Part shown: piece after piece, positions 1 to 5,229 of the stretch
Layout: each line of letters opens with the position of its first letter
Numbering within the stretch: position 1 is the stretch's first letter
Source of the DNA: Phycisphaerales bacterium
GTDB lineage: Bacteria; Planctomycetota; Phycisphaerae; Tepidisphaerales; Tepidisphaeraceae
Assembly: GCA_028288905.1 (NCBI GenBank)
Contig: JAQGHJ010000139.1
Location: forward strand, 1-6,346
Direction of reading: 5' to 3'
DNA length: 6,346 bases
Notes under the pieces: generated by a model
Database searches by the model: none
Told to the model about the DNA's origin: nothing
Seen by the model: only the letters and a program-made list of their open reading frames with translations
Program-made: the position numbers and the translations under genes

Positions 1-382
1 CCCCCTTGCCGTACACCTCCGACGAACTGGTGATGAGTACCGGCCGACCGAATCGGTTGGCCGCCTCTAGCACGACTTCGGTCCCATGGATAGTGGTGCG
101 GATCGTGCGGACCGGCTCGTCGAGCACGAGTTGCACCCCGACGGCCGACGCCAAGTGGTACACCTCGTCGCACCCGGCGACGAGCGTGTTGACCGTCGCC
201 TCGTTCTCGACCGTGTCCCGAACGAGTTGGAACCCGGGCCGGCCGAGCAGCTTGGCGAGGTTCTCGGCCCGGCCGGTGGAGAAATCGTCTAGCACGGTCA
301 CCGCCCGCCCGTCAGCCAGCAGCCGCTCGGCCAAGTGCGAACCGATGAACCCCGCCCCGCCGGTGATGAGCGCGCGTGACAT
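1..382 (-). CDS. NAD-dependent nucleotide-sugar epimerase/dehydratase, N-terminal part (cut by window edge)
   Basis: This is an extended short-chain dehydrogenase (SDR) of the UDP-glucose 4-epimerase / UDP-glucuronate decarboxylase / dTDP-glucose dehydratase type. Such enzymes bind NAD in the cytoplasm and modify nucleotide sugars for envelope polysaccharides. Translating the minus strand from ATG at 382 gives 127 codons running off the left edge. The Rossmann motif TGGAGFIGSHL is at residues 7-17, the acidic pair D32-D33 that binds the adenine ribose follows strand 2 (TVLDDFSTG), HLAS is at 76-79, and SSSEVYGKG at 119-127 holds the catalytic Ser/Tyr region. The lysine of YxxxK lies just beyond the edge. 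The segment from HLAS through the HGTEVVLEAAN stretch is typical of nucleotide-sugar SDRs. No clear SD precedes the ATG. The substrate cannot be fixed from the N-terminal half, so the family is sure and the exact reaction is not. Confidence 0.88.
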   Translation of the reverse strand, partial: MSRALITGGAGFIGSHLAERLLADGRAVTVLDDFSTGRAENLAKLLGRPGFQLVRDTVENEATVNTLVAGCDEVYHLASAVGVQLVLDEPVRTIRTTIHGTEVVLEAANRFGRPVLITSSSEVYGKG

Positions 383-507
383 TAGCGAGGAATGTACGGC
401 CCAAGCCACGCGGCCGCCACGGATCGGCGAGTCGATGAAGGGGCGTGCCTAGGTATTGGCCTAAGCCCGCCGAGGTGACGTCCGATCACCGTGCTGCACG
501 CCTGTTT

Positions 508-513
508 TAGAAT
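508..513 (+). promoter_or_regulatory. Possible -10 element (TAGAAT) for the SDR gene at 571
   Basis: TAGAAT differs from the sigma-70 consensus TATAAT at one position and sits in the most AT-rich part of the divergent intergenic region (TTTTAGAAT). It would place the transcription start near position 520, about 50 nt before the ATG at 571. No good -35 hexamer is seen 16-18 bp upstream (ATCACC at 485-490), so this is a weak call. Confidence 0.3.
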
Positions 514-521
514 GGGTGAAA

Positions 522-541
522 CTTTCAGGCGTTCCTGAAAG
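522..541 (+). promoter_or_regulatory. Perfect 8-bp inverted repeat in the leader of the SDR gene
   Basis: CTTTCAGG (522-529) and CCTGAAAG (534-541) are exact reverse complements separated by CGTT. A further half-site TGAAA lies at 517-521, itself inverted relative to TTTCA at 523-527. The repeat begins right after the possible -10 at 508-513 and ends 18 nt before the SD, so it could be an operator overlapping the transcription start or a 5' mRNA hairpin. The symmetry is directly visible; either role is inference. Confidence 0.5.
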
Positions 542-559
542 ACGGGATACGCTCCAGTC

Positions 560-564
560 GGAGG
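560..564 (+). promoter_or_regulatory. Shine-Dalgarno GGAGG for the SDR gene at 571
   Basis: GGAGG ends 6 nt before the ATG at 571. The match and spacing are canonical, and it is one of the clearest ribosome binding sites in the window. It fixes the start of the gene. Confidence 0.8.
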
Positions 565-570
565 AACCGG

Positions 571-1548
571 ATGAAGCGCCGAATGGTTTTGCCCGGCGGC
601 AACGGCTACCTCGGAATTCGTGTGGCGGCTTGGTTCGCGGCCAGAGATTGGGACGTGACGGTGCTCAGCAGAAGGCCCGACCTTAGGAATGGGCCCGGAA
701 GCTTAACCGCCTGGGACGGCCATACCCTCGGCCCTTGGGCCGCCGCGGTGGACGGGGCGGACGCCGTCGTAAACCTCGCGGGGCGCACCGTGAACTGCCG
801 GTACACCGCGGCGAACCGGCGGGAGATTTACGCCAGCCGGTTGGACAGCACGAGGGTGGTCGGGCAGGCGATCGCCGCGGCCGCCGCCCCGCCGCCGGTC
901 TGGCTGAACGCCGCCAGCGCGACGATCTACCGGCACGCCGAGGATCGGCCAATGGACGAGCGGAGCGGCGAGCTCGGGTCCGACTTCTCCAGCGACGTCT
1001 GTAAGCGGTGGGAGGCGGAGCTGTTCGCCGCCGCGACGCCGCGCACCCGCAGGGTGGCGATGCGGGCGGCGATGGTGATGGGGCCGGGCAGCGGCGGCGT
1101 GTATGAGGCGTTCCGCCGGATCGCCCGACTCGGGCTCGGCGGCACGCTCGGCCGCGGGACGCAGTACGTGAGCTGGGTCCACCTCGAAGATTTCTGTCGG
1201 GCGGTCGAGTTCCTGATCGGCCCGCCGCCGAGGGCAGGGACGACCGCGCCCACGGCGGCACCGCGGCCGCCGGTGCTTGACGGGGCGGTGAACGTCGCTT
1301 CCCCGAACCCGCTCGCGAACCGCGATTTCATGCGTGCGGTCCGAAACGCCGTCGGCGCGCGGCTCGGGCTACCGGCAACGCGGTGGATGCTGGAGGTCGG
1401 GGCGGCCGTCCTGCGGACCGAGACGGAGTTGTTGCTTAGGAGCCGGCGAGTCGTGCCGACCCGGCTGGCGGAGGCCGGCTTTACATTCGCCCACCCCGAC
1501 TGGCCGGCGGCGGCCGCGGACATCGAACGCCAGTGGGGGGCGAAGTAG
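571..1548 (+). CDS. TIGR01777-family SDR protein (YfcH / SDR39U1-like epimerase)
   Basis: This 325-residue protein belongs to the atypical SDR family TIGR01777, whose members include E. coli YfcH and human SDR39U1; their reaction is not well established. The cofactor motif PGGNGYLGIRVA is at residues 8-19, followed by VTVLSRRP (29-36) and the family-typical DAVVNLAGR (64-72). ASATIY (115-120) occupies the active-site strand, and SWVHLEDFCRAVEFLI (201-216) matches the family's WVH-DD segment. The C-terminal LLLRSRRVVPTRLAEAGFTFAHPD (287-310) is the DUF1731 signature. No lysine follows Y120 in a YxxxK arrangement (position 124 is Glu), which I believe is usual for this family. A Pro/Ala/Thr-rich stretch at about 218-236 looks like a loop insertion, which accounts for a length slightly over the usual 300. 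The gene stands alone, divergent from the epimerase on its left, with a good SD. The family call is strong. Confidence 0.92.
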   Translation: MKRRMVLPGGNGYLGIRVAAWFAARDWDVTVLSRRPDLRNGPGSLTAWDGHTLGPWAAAVDGADAVVNLAGRTVNCRYTAANRREIYASRLDSTRVVGQAIAAAAAPPPVWLNAASATIYRHAEDRPMDERSGELGSDFSSDVCKRWEAELFAAATPRTRRVAMRAAMVMGPGSGGVYEAFRRIARLGLGGTLGRGTQYVSWVHLEDFCRAVEFLIGPPPRAGTTAPTAAPRPPVLDGAVNVASPNPLANRDFMRAVRNAVGARLGLPATRWMLEVGAAVLRTETELLLRSRRVVPTRLAEAGFTFAHPDWPAAAADIERQWGAK

Positions 1549-1603
1549 GCGCGGCGCCGTGAAGACGACTACACCGCTCGGCCCGGCGCGGCGGTAACGG
1601 ACC

Positions 1604-1639
1604 GACTGGGGTTTTCCGCCACTTCCGGAATCCCCGGTC
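1604..1639 (+). terminator. Candidate hairpin terminator after the SDR gene, no T-tract
   Basis: GACTGGGG (1604-1611) pairs with CCCCGGTC (1632-1639) with one G-T wobble, and TTCCG (1614-1618) pairs with CGGAA (1626-1630). A T-T mismatch and one bulged T lie between the two helices, and the loop is 7 nt. The structure starts 55 nt after the stop codon at 1548. The bases after it (GCCGGCTCG) are not a T-tract, so intrinsic termination is uncertain. Confidence 0.4.
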
Positions 1640-1712
1640 GCCGGCTCGATTACCGCCCCATTATCCTGCGGCGTCCGCGGCGTACCCGCTGGGGCAACGC
1701 CGGGACGAACTC

Positions 1713-1717
1713 AGGAG
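1713..1717 (+). promoter_or_regulatory. Shine-Dalgarno AGGAG for the small basic protein gene
   Basis: AGGAG lies 9 nt before the ATG at 1727. Together with the codon bias, this site is the main reason to accept the short reading frame as a real gene. Confidence 0.7.
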
Positions 1718-1726
1718 AAACGACCT

Positions 1727-1942
1727 ATGGCTCAGAGCAAAACGTCCGGCGTGAAGAAGTCCAAGGGCAAGACGGACACCACGAAGGTCTCGCGGGAGGC
1801 GCACGGCAAGGGCGAAACGCCGCCGCGCGCCCACCGGAACGACACGCCCGAGGCAAAGCTCCAGAACGAGCGGACGCCGAAGACCCACCCGACGTCCAAT
1901 GCGGTCGCCTCGCGAAAACCTGGCGCGGGCAAGGGCGAGTAA
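1727..1942 (+). CDS. Small lysine-rich disordered protein, function unknown
   Basis: I do not recognise this 71-residue protein. It has 11 Lys and 5 Arg against 7 acidic residues, is rich in Thr, Pro, Gly and Ser, and lacks any run of hydrophobic residues, Cys or an aromatic core. It should therefore be soluble and intrinsically disordered, with no signal peptide or membrane segment. The N-terminal third (KTSGVKKSKGKTDTTK) is the most basic part, and the C-terminus (ASRKPGAGKGE) is also Lys/Gly-rich. Support for its being real is a clear SD (1713-1717), an ATG start, and strong G/C bias at the third codon position like the neighbouring genes. It converges on nadB, with a hairpin between the two stops. 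Nucleic-acid binding is possible from the charge but is only a guess. Confidence 0.65.
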   Translation: MAQSKTSGVKKSKGKTDTTKVSREAHGKGETPPRAHRNDTPEAKLQNERTPKTHPTSNAVASRKPGAGKGE

Positions 1943-1954
1943 TTGGCCGGCCGT

Positions 1955-1974
1955 CCTGCCGTCCTGCCGGCAGG
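1955..1974. terminator. Candidate bidirectional hairpin terminator between convergent genes
   Basis: CCTGCCG (1955-1961) and CGGCAGG (1968-1974) form a perfect 7-bp GC-rich stem with a 6-nt loop. The repeat sits between the stop of the basic protein gene (1942) and the stop of nadB (1992), 12 and 17 nt from them, as expected for a terminator serving both strands. There is no T-tract on either side. The segment also contains GTCCTGCC twice in tandem (1953-1968), so slippage could partly explain the symmetry. Confidence 0.45.
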
Positions 1975-1991
1975 CGTGTCCGGCGGGGCGT

Positions 1992-3683
1992 TCAGTCGAT
2001 CGGCTCCGGGATCGGCGTCTCCATCCCCCGCCGCCACAGCAGGTGCAGCCGCCAGTGCGGGTCGTCCCGGGTGGGATGGTCGGTGCGGTAGTGGGCCCCG
2101 CGGCTCTCGGTGCGGGCGTGGGCGGCCGACGTGATCACCGCGCAGACGGCGAGCATGTTCTGCACCTCCCACCCCTGGGTGGCGACGGCCTCGCCGACCA
2201 CGGCCGGGTCGAACGCCTTGTCCATCACGTACCGGCTCCAGAACCCGATGATGTCACGGGTCTCGGCCAGCCGCTCGCCGGCCCGCTCGATCCCGACGTT
2301 CCGCCACATCACGCTCCGCAGGCTGCTCTTGACGTCCACGATGTCCAGCTCGGTCTTCGTGCCAGCGGCCACCTTGTGTTCCATCGACTGTGGGAATTTC
2401 ATGCCCGCCAGTTCCTTGACCGCGCTGGCGGCGTCCGTGCCGGCCCGAGCCCCGAACGCCAGCCCCTCGAGGAGCGAGTTGCTGCCGAGCCGGTTCGCCC
2501 CGTGCAGCCCGGTGCAGCTGGCCTCGCCGACGGCCCACAACCCGGTCAGGCTGCTGCGGCCGTGCAGGTCGACGTCGACCCCCCCGATCATGTAGTGGCA
2601 CGCCGGGTGGATCGGGATCAGGTCCTTCCCGACGTCGATGTCGAACTCGTCGACGAGCCGGGCGAGCTGCGGGAACCGCTCGCGGAACTGGGCCGTCGGT
2701 AGGTGGCGGACGTCGAGGTAGACGTGGGTGAACTGCGTCTTGCGGATCTGCTCGACGATCGCCCGGCTGACCACGTCCCGCGGGGCCAGCTCGCCGGCCG
2801 GGTGGTAGTCCGCCATGAACCGGTACCCGTTGCGGTCGACGAGGTACGCCCCCTCGCCGCGGACGGCCTCGGTGATCAGCGCCCGGCTCGCCCCGGCCAC
2901 GTACAGCGTGGTCGGGTGGAACTGCACCATCTCCATGTCCTGGAGGGTGGCCCCGGCCCGGAACGCCATCGCGTGCCCGTCGGCCGTCGCAATTTTCGGG
3001 TTGGTGCTCTCTCGAAACAGCTGCCCCGCGCCGCCGCTGGCCAGCACGGTCGCCCGCGCCCAGATGACGTTCACCTGCCCGTTGATCAGGGCGAGGACGC
3101 CGACGCACCGCGGGCCGCCGGCCGTCGGCGCGTCGTCGGTGATCAGGTCGATGACGAACGTCCGCTCGCTGACCCGGATCGTCTCCCGCCCGCGAACGGT
3201 GCGGATGAGCGTCTGGGCCAACTCCCGCCCGGTCGCGTCGCCGTACGCGTGCAGGATGCGGGCGAAGCTGTGCCCGCCCTCCAGGGTGAACGCCAGCCCG
3301 TGCGGCTTGGCCGCGTCCTTGTCGAAGTGAATGCCCCACGACAGTAGCTCGAGCACCCGCTCCGGGCCCTCCCGGACGACCACCTCGACCGCGTCCCGGT
3401 CGCACAAGCCGGCCCCGCCGGCCTCGGTGTCGGCGACGTGGGACGCGAGACTGTCGGCCGGCTGGAGGACGGCCGCGATCCCGCCCTGGGCGTACCACGT
3501 GTTCGACTCGTCGACCGTGTCCTTCGTCAGCAGCAGCACGTCCGCCCCGCCGTCGGCCGCCGCGATGGCGGCCCGCAGCCCGGCGACCCCGCCGCCGATC
3601 ACGAGCACGTCGGTGAACTGCTGGGGCAGGCGGGACGCCTTGAACGGAAGGAGGTAACGGCGGTGGGTGAGGGCCTCGAACAT
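1992..3683 (-). CDS. nadB: L-aspartate oxidase
   Basis: This 563-residue flavoenzyme oxidises L-aspartate to iminoaspartate, which quinolinate synthase (NadA) uses in the first steps of de novo NAD synthesis in the cytoplasm. The FAD dinucleotide-binding motif VLVIGGGVAGLRAAI is at residues 26-40. ESNTWYAQGGIAAV (59-72), TLEGGHSFARILHAYGDATG (133-152), QFHPTTLY (254-261), APRDVVSRAI (300-309) and HYMIGGVDVD (363-372) follow in family order, ending with the FAD-binding block GLHGANRLGSNSLLEG (392-407). Residues matching the E. coli active-site set appear intact: E135, H256, R301, H363 and R398. The helical C-terminal domain is present to the end, so the gene is full length. The ATG at 3683 has no clear SD but leaves the usual short tail before the FAD motif. 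nadA and nadC are not adjacent. Succinate dehydrogenase flavoprotein is a relative, but the ESNTWYAQGGIA and C-terminal blocks favour NadB. Confidence 0.95.
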   Translation of the reverse strand: MFEALTHRRYLLPFKASRLPQQFTDVLVIGGGVAGLRAAIAAADGGADVLLLTKDTVDESNTWYAQGGIAAVLQPADSLASHVADTEAGGAGLCDRDAVEVVVREGPERVLELLSWGIHFDKDAAKPHGLAFTLEGGHSFARILHAYGDATGRELAQTLIRTVRGRETIRVSERTFVIDLITDDAPTAGGPRCVGVLALINGQVNVIWARATVLASGGAGQLFRESTNPKIATADGHAMAFRAGATLQDMEMVQFHPTTLYVAGASRALITEAVRGEGAYLVDRNGYRFMADYHPAGELAPRDVVSRAIVEQIRKTQFTHVYLDVRHLPTAQFRERFPQLARLVDEFDIDVGKDLIPIHPACHYMIGGVDVDLHGRSSLTGLWAVGEASCTGLHGANRLGSNSLLEGLAFGARAGTDAASAVKELAGMKFPQSMEHKVAAGTKTELDIVDVKSSLRSVMWRNVGIERAGERLAETRDIIGFWSRYVMDKAFDPAVVGEAVATQGWEVQNMLAVCAVITSAAHARTESRGAHYRTDHPTRDDPHWRLHLLWRRGMETPIPEPID

Positions 3684-3720
3684 GGGTGGGGGATCATAGC
3701 GGACGCGACGGCCGTTGCGG

Positions 3721-3769
3721 CGGGGCGAACGGTCTGCGCGGGTTTCAGAACCCGCGGCGCATCGCCCCG
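3721..3769. terminator. Two-tier inverted repeat between the toxin gene and nadB; probable terminator
   Basis: The inner stem CGCGGGTT (3737-3744) / AACCCGCG (3749-3756) is a perfect 8 bp closed by the tetraloop TCAG. The outer stem CGGGGCGA (3721-3728) / TCGCCCCG (3762-3769) is another perfect 8 bp, separated from the inner one by an asymmetric internal loop of 8 and 5 nt. The structure begins 7 nt after the toxin stop and ends 37 nt before the nadB start, so it probably ends the toxin-antitoxin transcript or sits in the nadB leader. No T-tract follows on either strand. An operator role is also possible. Confidence 0.55.
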
Positions 3770-3776
3770 TAGTCCG

Positions 3777-4100
3777 TCAGACCCGACGACGGAGGATGAA
3801 TTCTTGCTGGCGGGAGCCTTGCGTGACCATCAGGACGGTGATGCCGCCGTCGGCGTCCCGACCGTACAGGATCAGATGGTTAGGGAAGCCGTCGACGGCG
3901 TACGACCGGATGCCGGATAGGCGAGGGTCGTTGAAGTGCTTCAAGCTGCCCTTGCCGGGAAACGCCCGCAGTCCCGCGATCGTCGCTTCCACGGCGTCGG
4001 GGAAGCGTGCCGCAGCGTCGATGCTGTCGTCGGCGATGTGGTTTGACACCGCGATGACGTCGTCGCGGACGTCGTGGTGGCGGCGCGCGGCGACGCTCAC
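3777..4100 (-). CDS. ParE/RelE-superfamily toxin of a type II toxin-antitoxin pair
   Basis: The 107-residue protein has the length and pattern of ParE-like toxins, which are held inactive by their partner and act on gyrase (ParE) or on ribosome-bound mRNA (RelE). Two N-terminal helices (DVRDDVIAVSNHIADDSIDAAARF, about residues 10-33, and the helix to about 46) precede the AFPGKG turn (46-51). A beta-sheet half follows: LSGIRSYAVDGFPNHLILYGRD (61-82), ITVLMVTQGSRQQEFIL (87-103). The GIR arginine and the Y-R pair around 79-81 fit the ParE pattern, while the usual H-x-x-R-D near the end reads QGSRQQE. The start is GTG at 4100, overlapping the antitoxin stop by 4 nt (GTGA), so the two are translationally coupled. 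Family membership is fairly strong; the cellular target is not evident from sequence. Confidence 0.8.
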   Translation of the reverse strand: MSVAARRHHDVRDDVIAVSNHIADDSIDAAARFPDAVEATIAGLRAFPGKGSLKHFNDPRLSGIRSYAVDGFPNHLILYGRDADGGITVLMVTQGSRQQEFILRRRV

Positions 4101-4390
4101 TTCTGCCGCCTCGCCGCGAGCGATGCCAAGACTTCCTCGCGGATCGATTGGAAGTCGGCCTCGTCCATAAGAACGATGTCATCACTCTGGACGCGGCGGA
4201 CGAGTTCTGCCTCCAGCGCCGCCTGTTCGGGCGAAATGGCCACCGGTCCGCCCGTCGGCGGCTCCGGGGCCAACGCCGAATCCACCAGCATTTGCAACAA
4301 AGCTTCGGGCGACCGGAGCCCGCGCTCCTCGGCCTTCAGCCGGAGCTGCGACAGCTGTTCGTCCGGCAGGAGGAGGGTGATCGCTGTCAT
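4097..4390 (-). CDS. Antitoxin of the ParE-like pair (ribbon-helix-helix type)
   Basis: This 97-residue protein precedes and overlaps the toxin gene, the usual antitoxin-first order. Its N-terminus TAITLLLPDEQLSQLRLKAEERGLRSPEALLQMLVDSAL (2-40) reads as a short beta strand followed by two helices, as in ribbon-helix-helix (MetJ/Arc) DNA-binding antitoxins that repress their own promoter. A Pro/Gly-rich linker (41-54) leads to a charged C-terminal helix region (55-97), which by family analogy would wrap the toxin. I chose ATG at 4390 because AGAGGT lies 6 nt upstream; an in-frame TTG at 4408 would add six residues but overrun that site. It is probably a specific repressor as well as a neutraliser, which is inferred from the family. 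It is not clearly ParD or CopG proper. Confidence 0.75.
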   Translation of the reverse strand: MTAITLLLPDEQLSQLRLKAEERGLRSPEALLQMLVDSALAPEPPTGGPVAISPEQAALEAELVRRVQSDDIVLMDEADFQSIREEVLASLAARRQK

Positions 4391-4511
4391 GGTGATACCT
4401 CTGAGCAAGGACCACGGGCGGGAGCCTACGAATCCCTGGAGTTGCGCCCTTAGCCGGGGGCGACACTTCGGGGCGAACGACGGTCATCGCCGCCCGGGAG
4501 CAGTTCCTACC
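4391..4511 (-). promoter_or_regulatory. Presumed promoter/operator region of the toxin-antitoxin pair
   Basis: The 121 bp between the nuoC stop and the antitoxin start should hold the autoregulated promoter of the pair, because nuoC has its own full-length frame ending at 4512. I see no convincing -35/-10 set. GGGGCGA is repeated directly at 4457-4463 and 4470-4476, 13 bp apart, and a 5-bp hairpin (4445-4449 with 4458-4462) lies beside it. In DNA this GC-rich such repeats are weak evidence. Confidence 0.25.
4397..4402 (-). promoter_or_regulatory. Shine-Dalgarno AGAGGT that decides the antitoxin start
   Basis: On the minus strand AGAGGT lies 6 nt before the ATG at 4390. Using the upstream TTG at 4408 instead would bury this site inside the reading frame, so the ATG is preferred. 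Confidence 0.6.
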
Positions 4512-5099
4512 TCACGCCCCTTCCCGCGTGATGATCTTGTAGTTCTCCCGCTCCCCCACCCCCCGCAGCGGGTAGTCCTTCCGGAGCGGGTAGTTCCCGT
4601 ACCCGTTCCAGGTCATGATCCGCCGCAGGTCCGGGTGGCCGACGAAGATGACGCCGAATAAATCGTACGCCTCCCGCTCCATCCACTCGGCCGCGGGCCA
4701 GACGCCGCAGACGCTGTCGACCTTCAGCCCCGGGTCGCCCTTGGCGACGACCTCCTCGTCGCGGAACGCGTTCCACTCGCTGCCGGGGGCCGTCTCGTGA
4801 ACCGGGTCGAGGAACACCTTGAGCCACAGCCGGCTGTTGTGCGGGATGCTGGTCAGCCCGTAGACGACCGCGAACCGGTGCGTGGCACCGGGGAAGCCGA
4901 GGTAGTCGACGGCCGTCAGCTCGTGCAGGAAGTCGTACCGCAGGTTCGGGTCGTCGCGGAGGAACGCGCAGACGGGCACGATCTGCTCCCGCGGGACGAC
5001 GACCGTGATCATGTCGCGGAATTCGCCGACGAGGAACTTGACCTCGGGGAACTGGGCCTTGAGCGGCTGGAGCGCGGGGTGGTCGATGGTGCGGGGCAT
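4512..5099 (-). CDS. nuoC: NADH-quinone oxidoreductase subunit C (30 kDa subunit)
   Basis: NuoC is part of the peripheral arm of respiratory complex I, on the cytoplasmic side of the membrane; it carries no cofactor and packs against NuoD and NuoB. The 195-residue protein has the full 30-kDa-subunit fold: an N-terminal alpha/beta part (residues 10-100, with DFLHELTAVDYLG at 56-68), then WPAAEWMEREAYDLFGVIFVGHPDLRRIM at 134-162. This last block contains the family signature E-R-E-x-x-D-x-x-G-x-x-F-x-G-H-P-D-L-R-R. YPLRKDYPLRG (170-180) closes the conserved part. The length is normal for a stand-alone NuoC, not a NuoCD fusion. The ATG at 5099 has no clear SD. Neither nuoB (expected upstream) nor nuoD (expected downstream) is present: the upstream neighbour is a DNA glycosylase and the downstream one a toxin-antitoxin pair. 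Related subunits of Ech-type hydrogenases are an alternative, but the signature and length favour NuoC. Confidence 0.93.
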   Translation of the reverse strand: MPRTIDHPALQPLKAQFPEVKFLVGEFRDMITVVVPREQIVPVCAFLRDDPNLRYDFLHELTAVDYLGFPGATHRFAVVYGLTSIPHNSRLWLKVFLDPVHETAPGSEWNAFRDEEVVAKGDPGLKVDSVCGVWPAAEWMEREAYDLFGVIFVGHPDLRRIMTWNGYGNYPLRKDYPLRGVGERENYKIITREGA

Positions 5100-5186
5100 A
5101 AGTGCTTTCGCCGCCGGGCCGTGCGGGAGGGTGGCGGGAGAACGGGTGGCGCGGCGGACGGCCGGATTGTTTTCACCCCGCCCGGT

Positions 5187-5204
5187 GCCGTCAAGCAGGA
5201 CGGC
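5187..5204 (-). terminator. Candidate hairpin after the glycosylase gene, no T-tract
   Basis: GCCGTC (5187-5192) and GACGGC (5199-5204) form a perfect 6-bp stem with a 6-nt loop. CCG (5182-5184) and CGG (5205-5207) can extend it across a 2-nt bulge. It lies 25 nt past the glycosylase stop in the direction of transcription, before the nuoC start. No T-tract follows. Confidence 0.35.
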
Positions 5205-5229
5205 CGGAAGCGGGTGGTCGGCCCCCTCC

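Noticed and set aside
6..452. Plus-strand open frame of 148 codons at the left edge
   Set aside because: It lies opposite the epimerase, whose motifs are clear on the minus strand, and its own protein is Ser/Thr/Arg-rich with no domain.
1992..3498. Long open frames of 171 to 414 codons on both strands across the nadB region
   Set aside because: They are Arg/Pro/Gly/Ala-rich translations with no recognisable domain, and they lie over the very well conserved nadB. In GC-rich DNA stop codons are rare in shadow frames.
4457..4476. Direct repeat GGGGCGA spaced 13 bp in the antitoxin upstream region
   Set aside because: A 7-bp GC-only-biased repeat is expected by chance in this composition, and no palindrome typical of ribbon-helix-helix operators accompanies it.
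571..5099. A functional NAD-linked gene cluster (SDR, nadB, nuoC)
   Set aside because: The genes lie on different strands, are separated by hairpins and unrelated genes, and belong to different pathways; proximity looks coincidental.
5156..5208. 11-bp direct repeat GGACGGCCGGA (5156-5166 and 5198-5208)
   Set aside because: Only two copies, GC-rich and partly palindromic; no array, no spacer regularity and no sign of a mobile element end.
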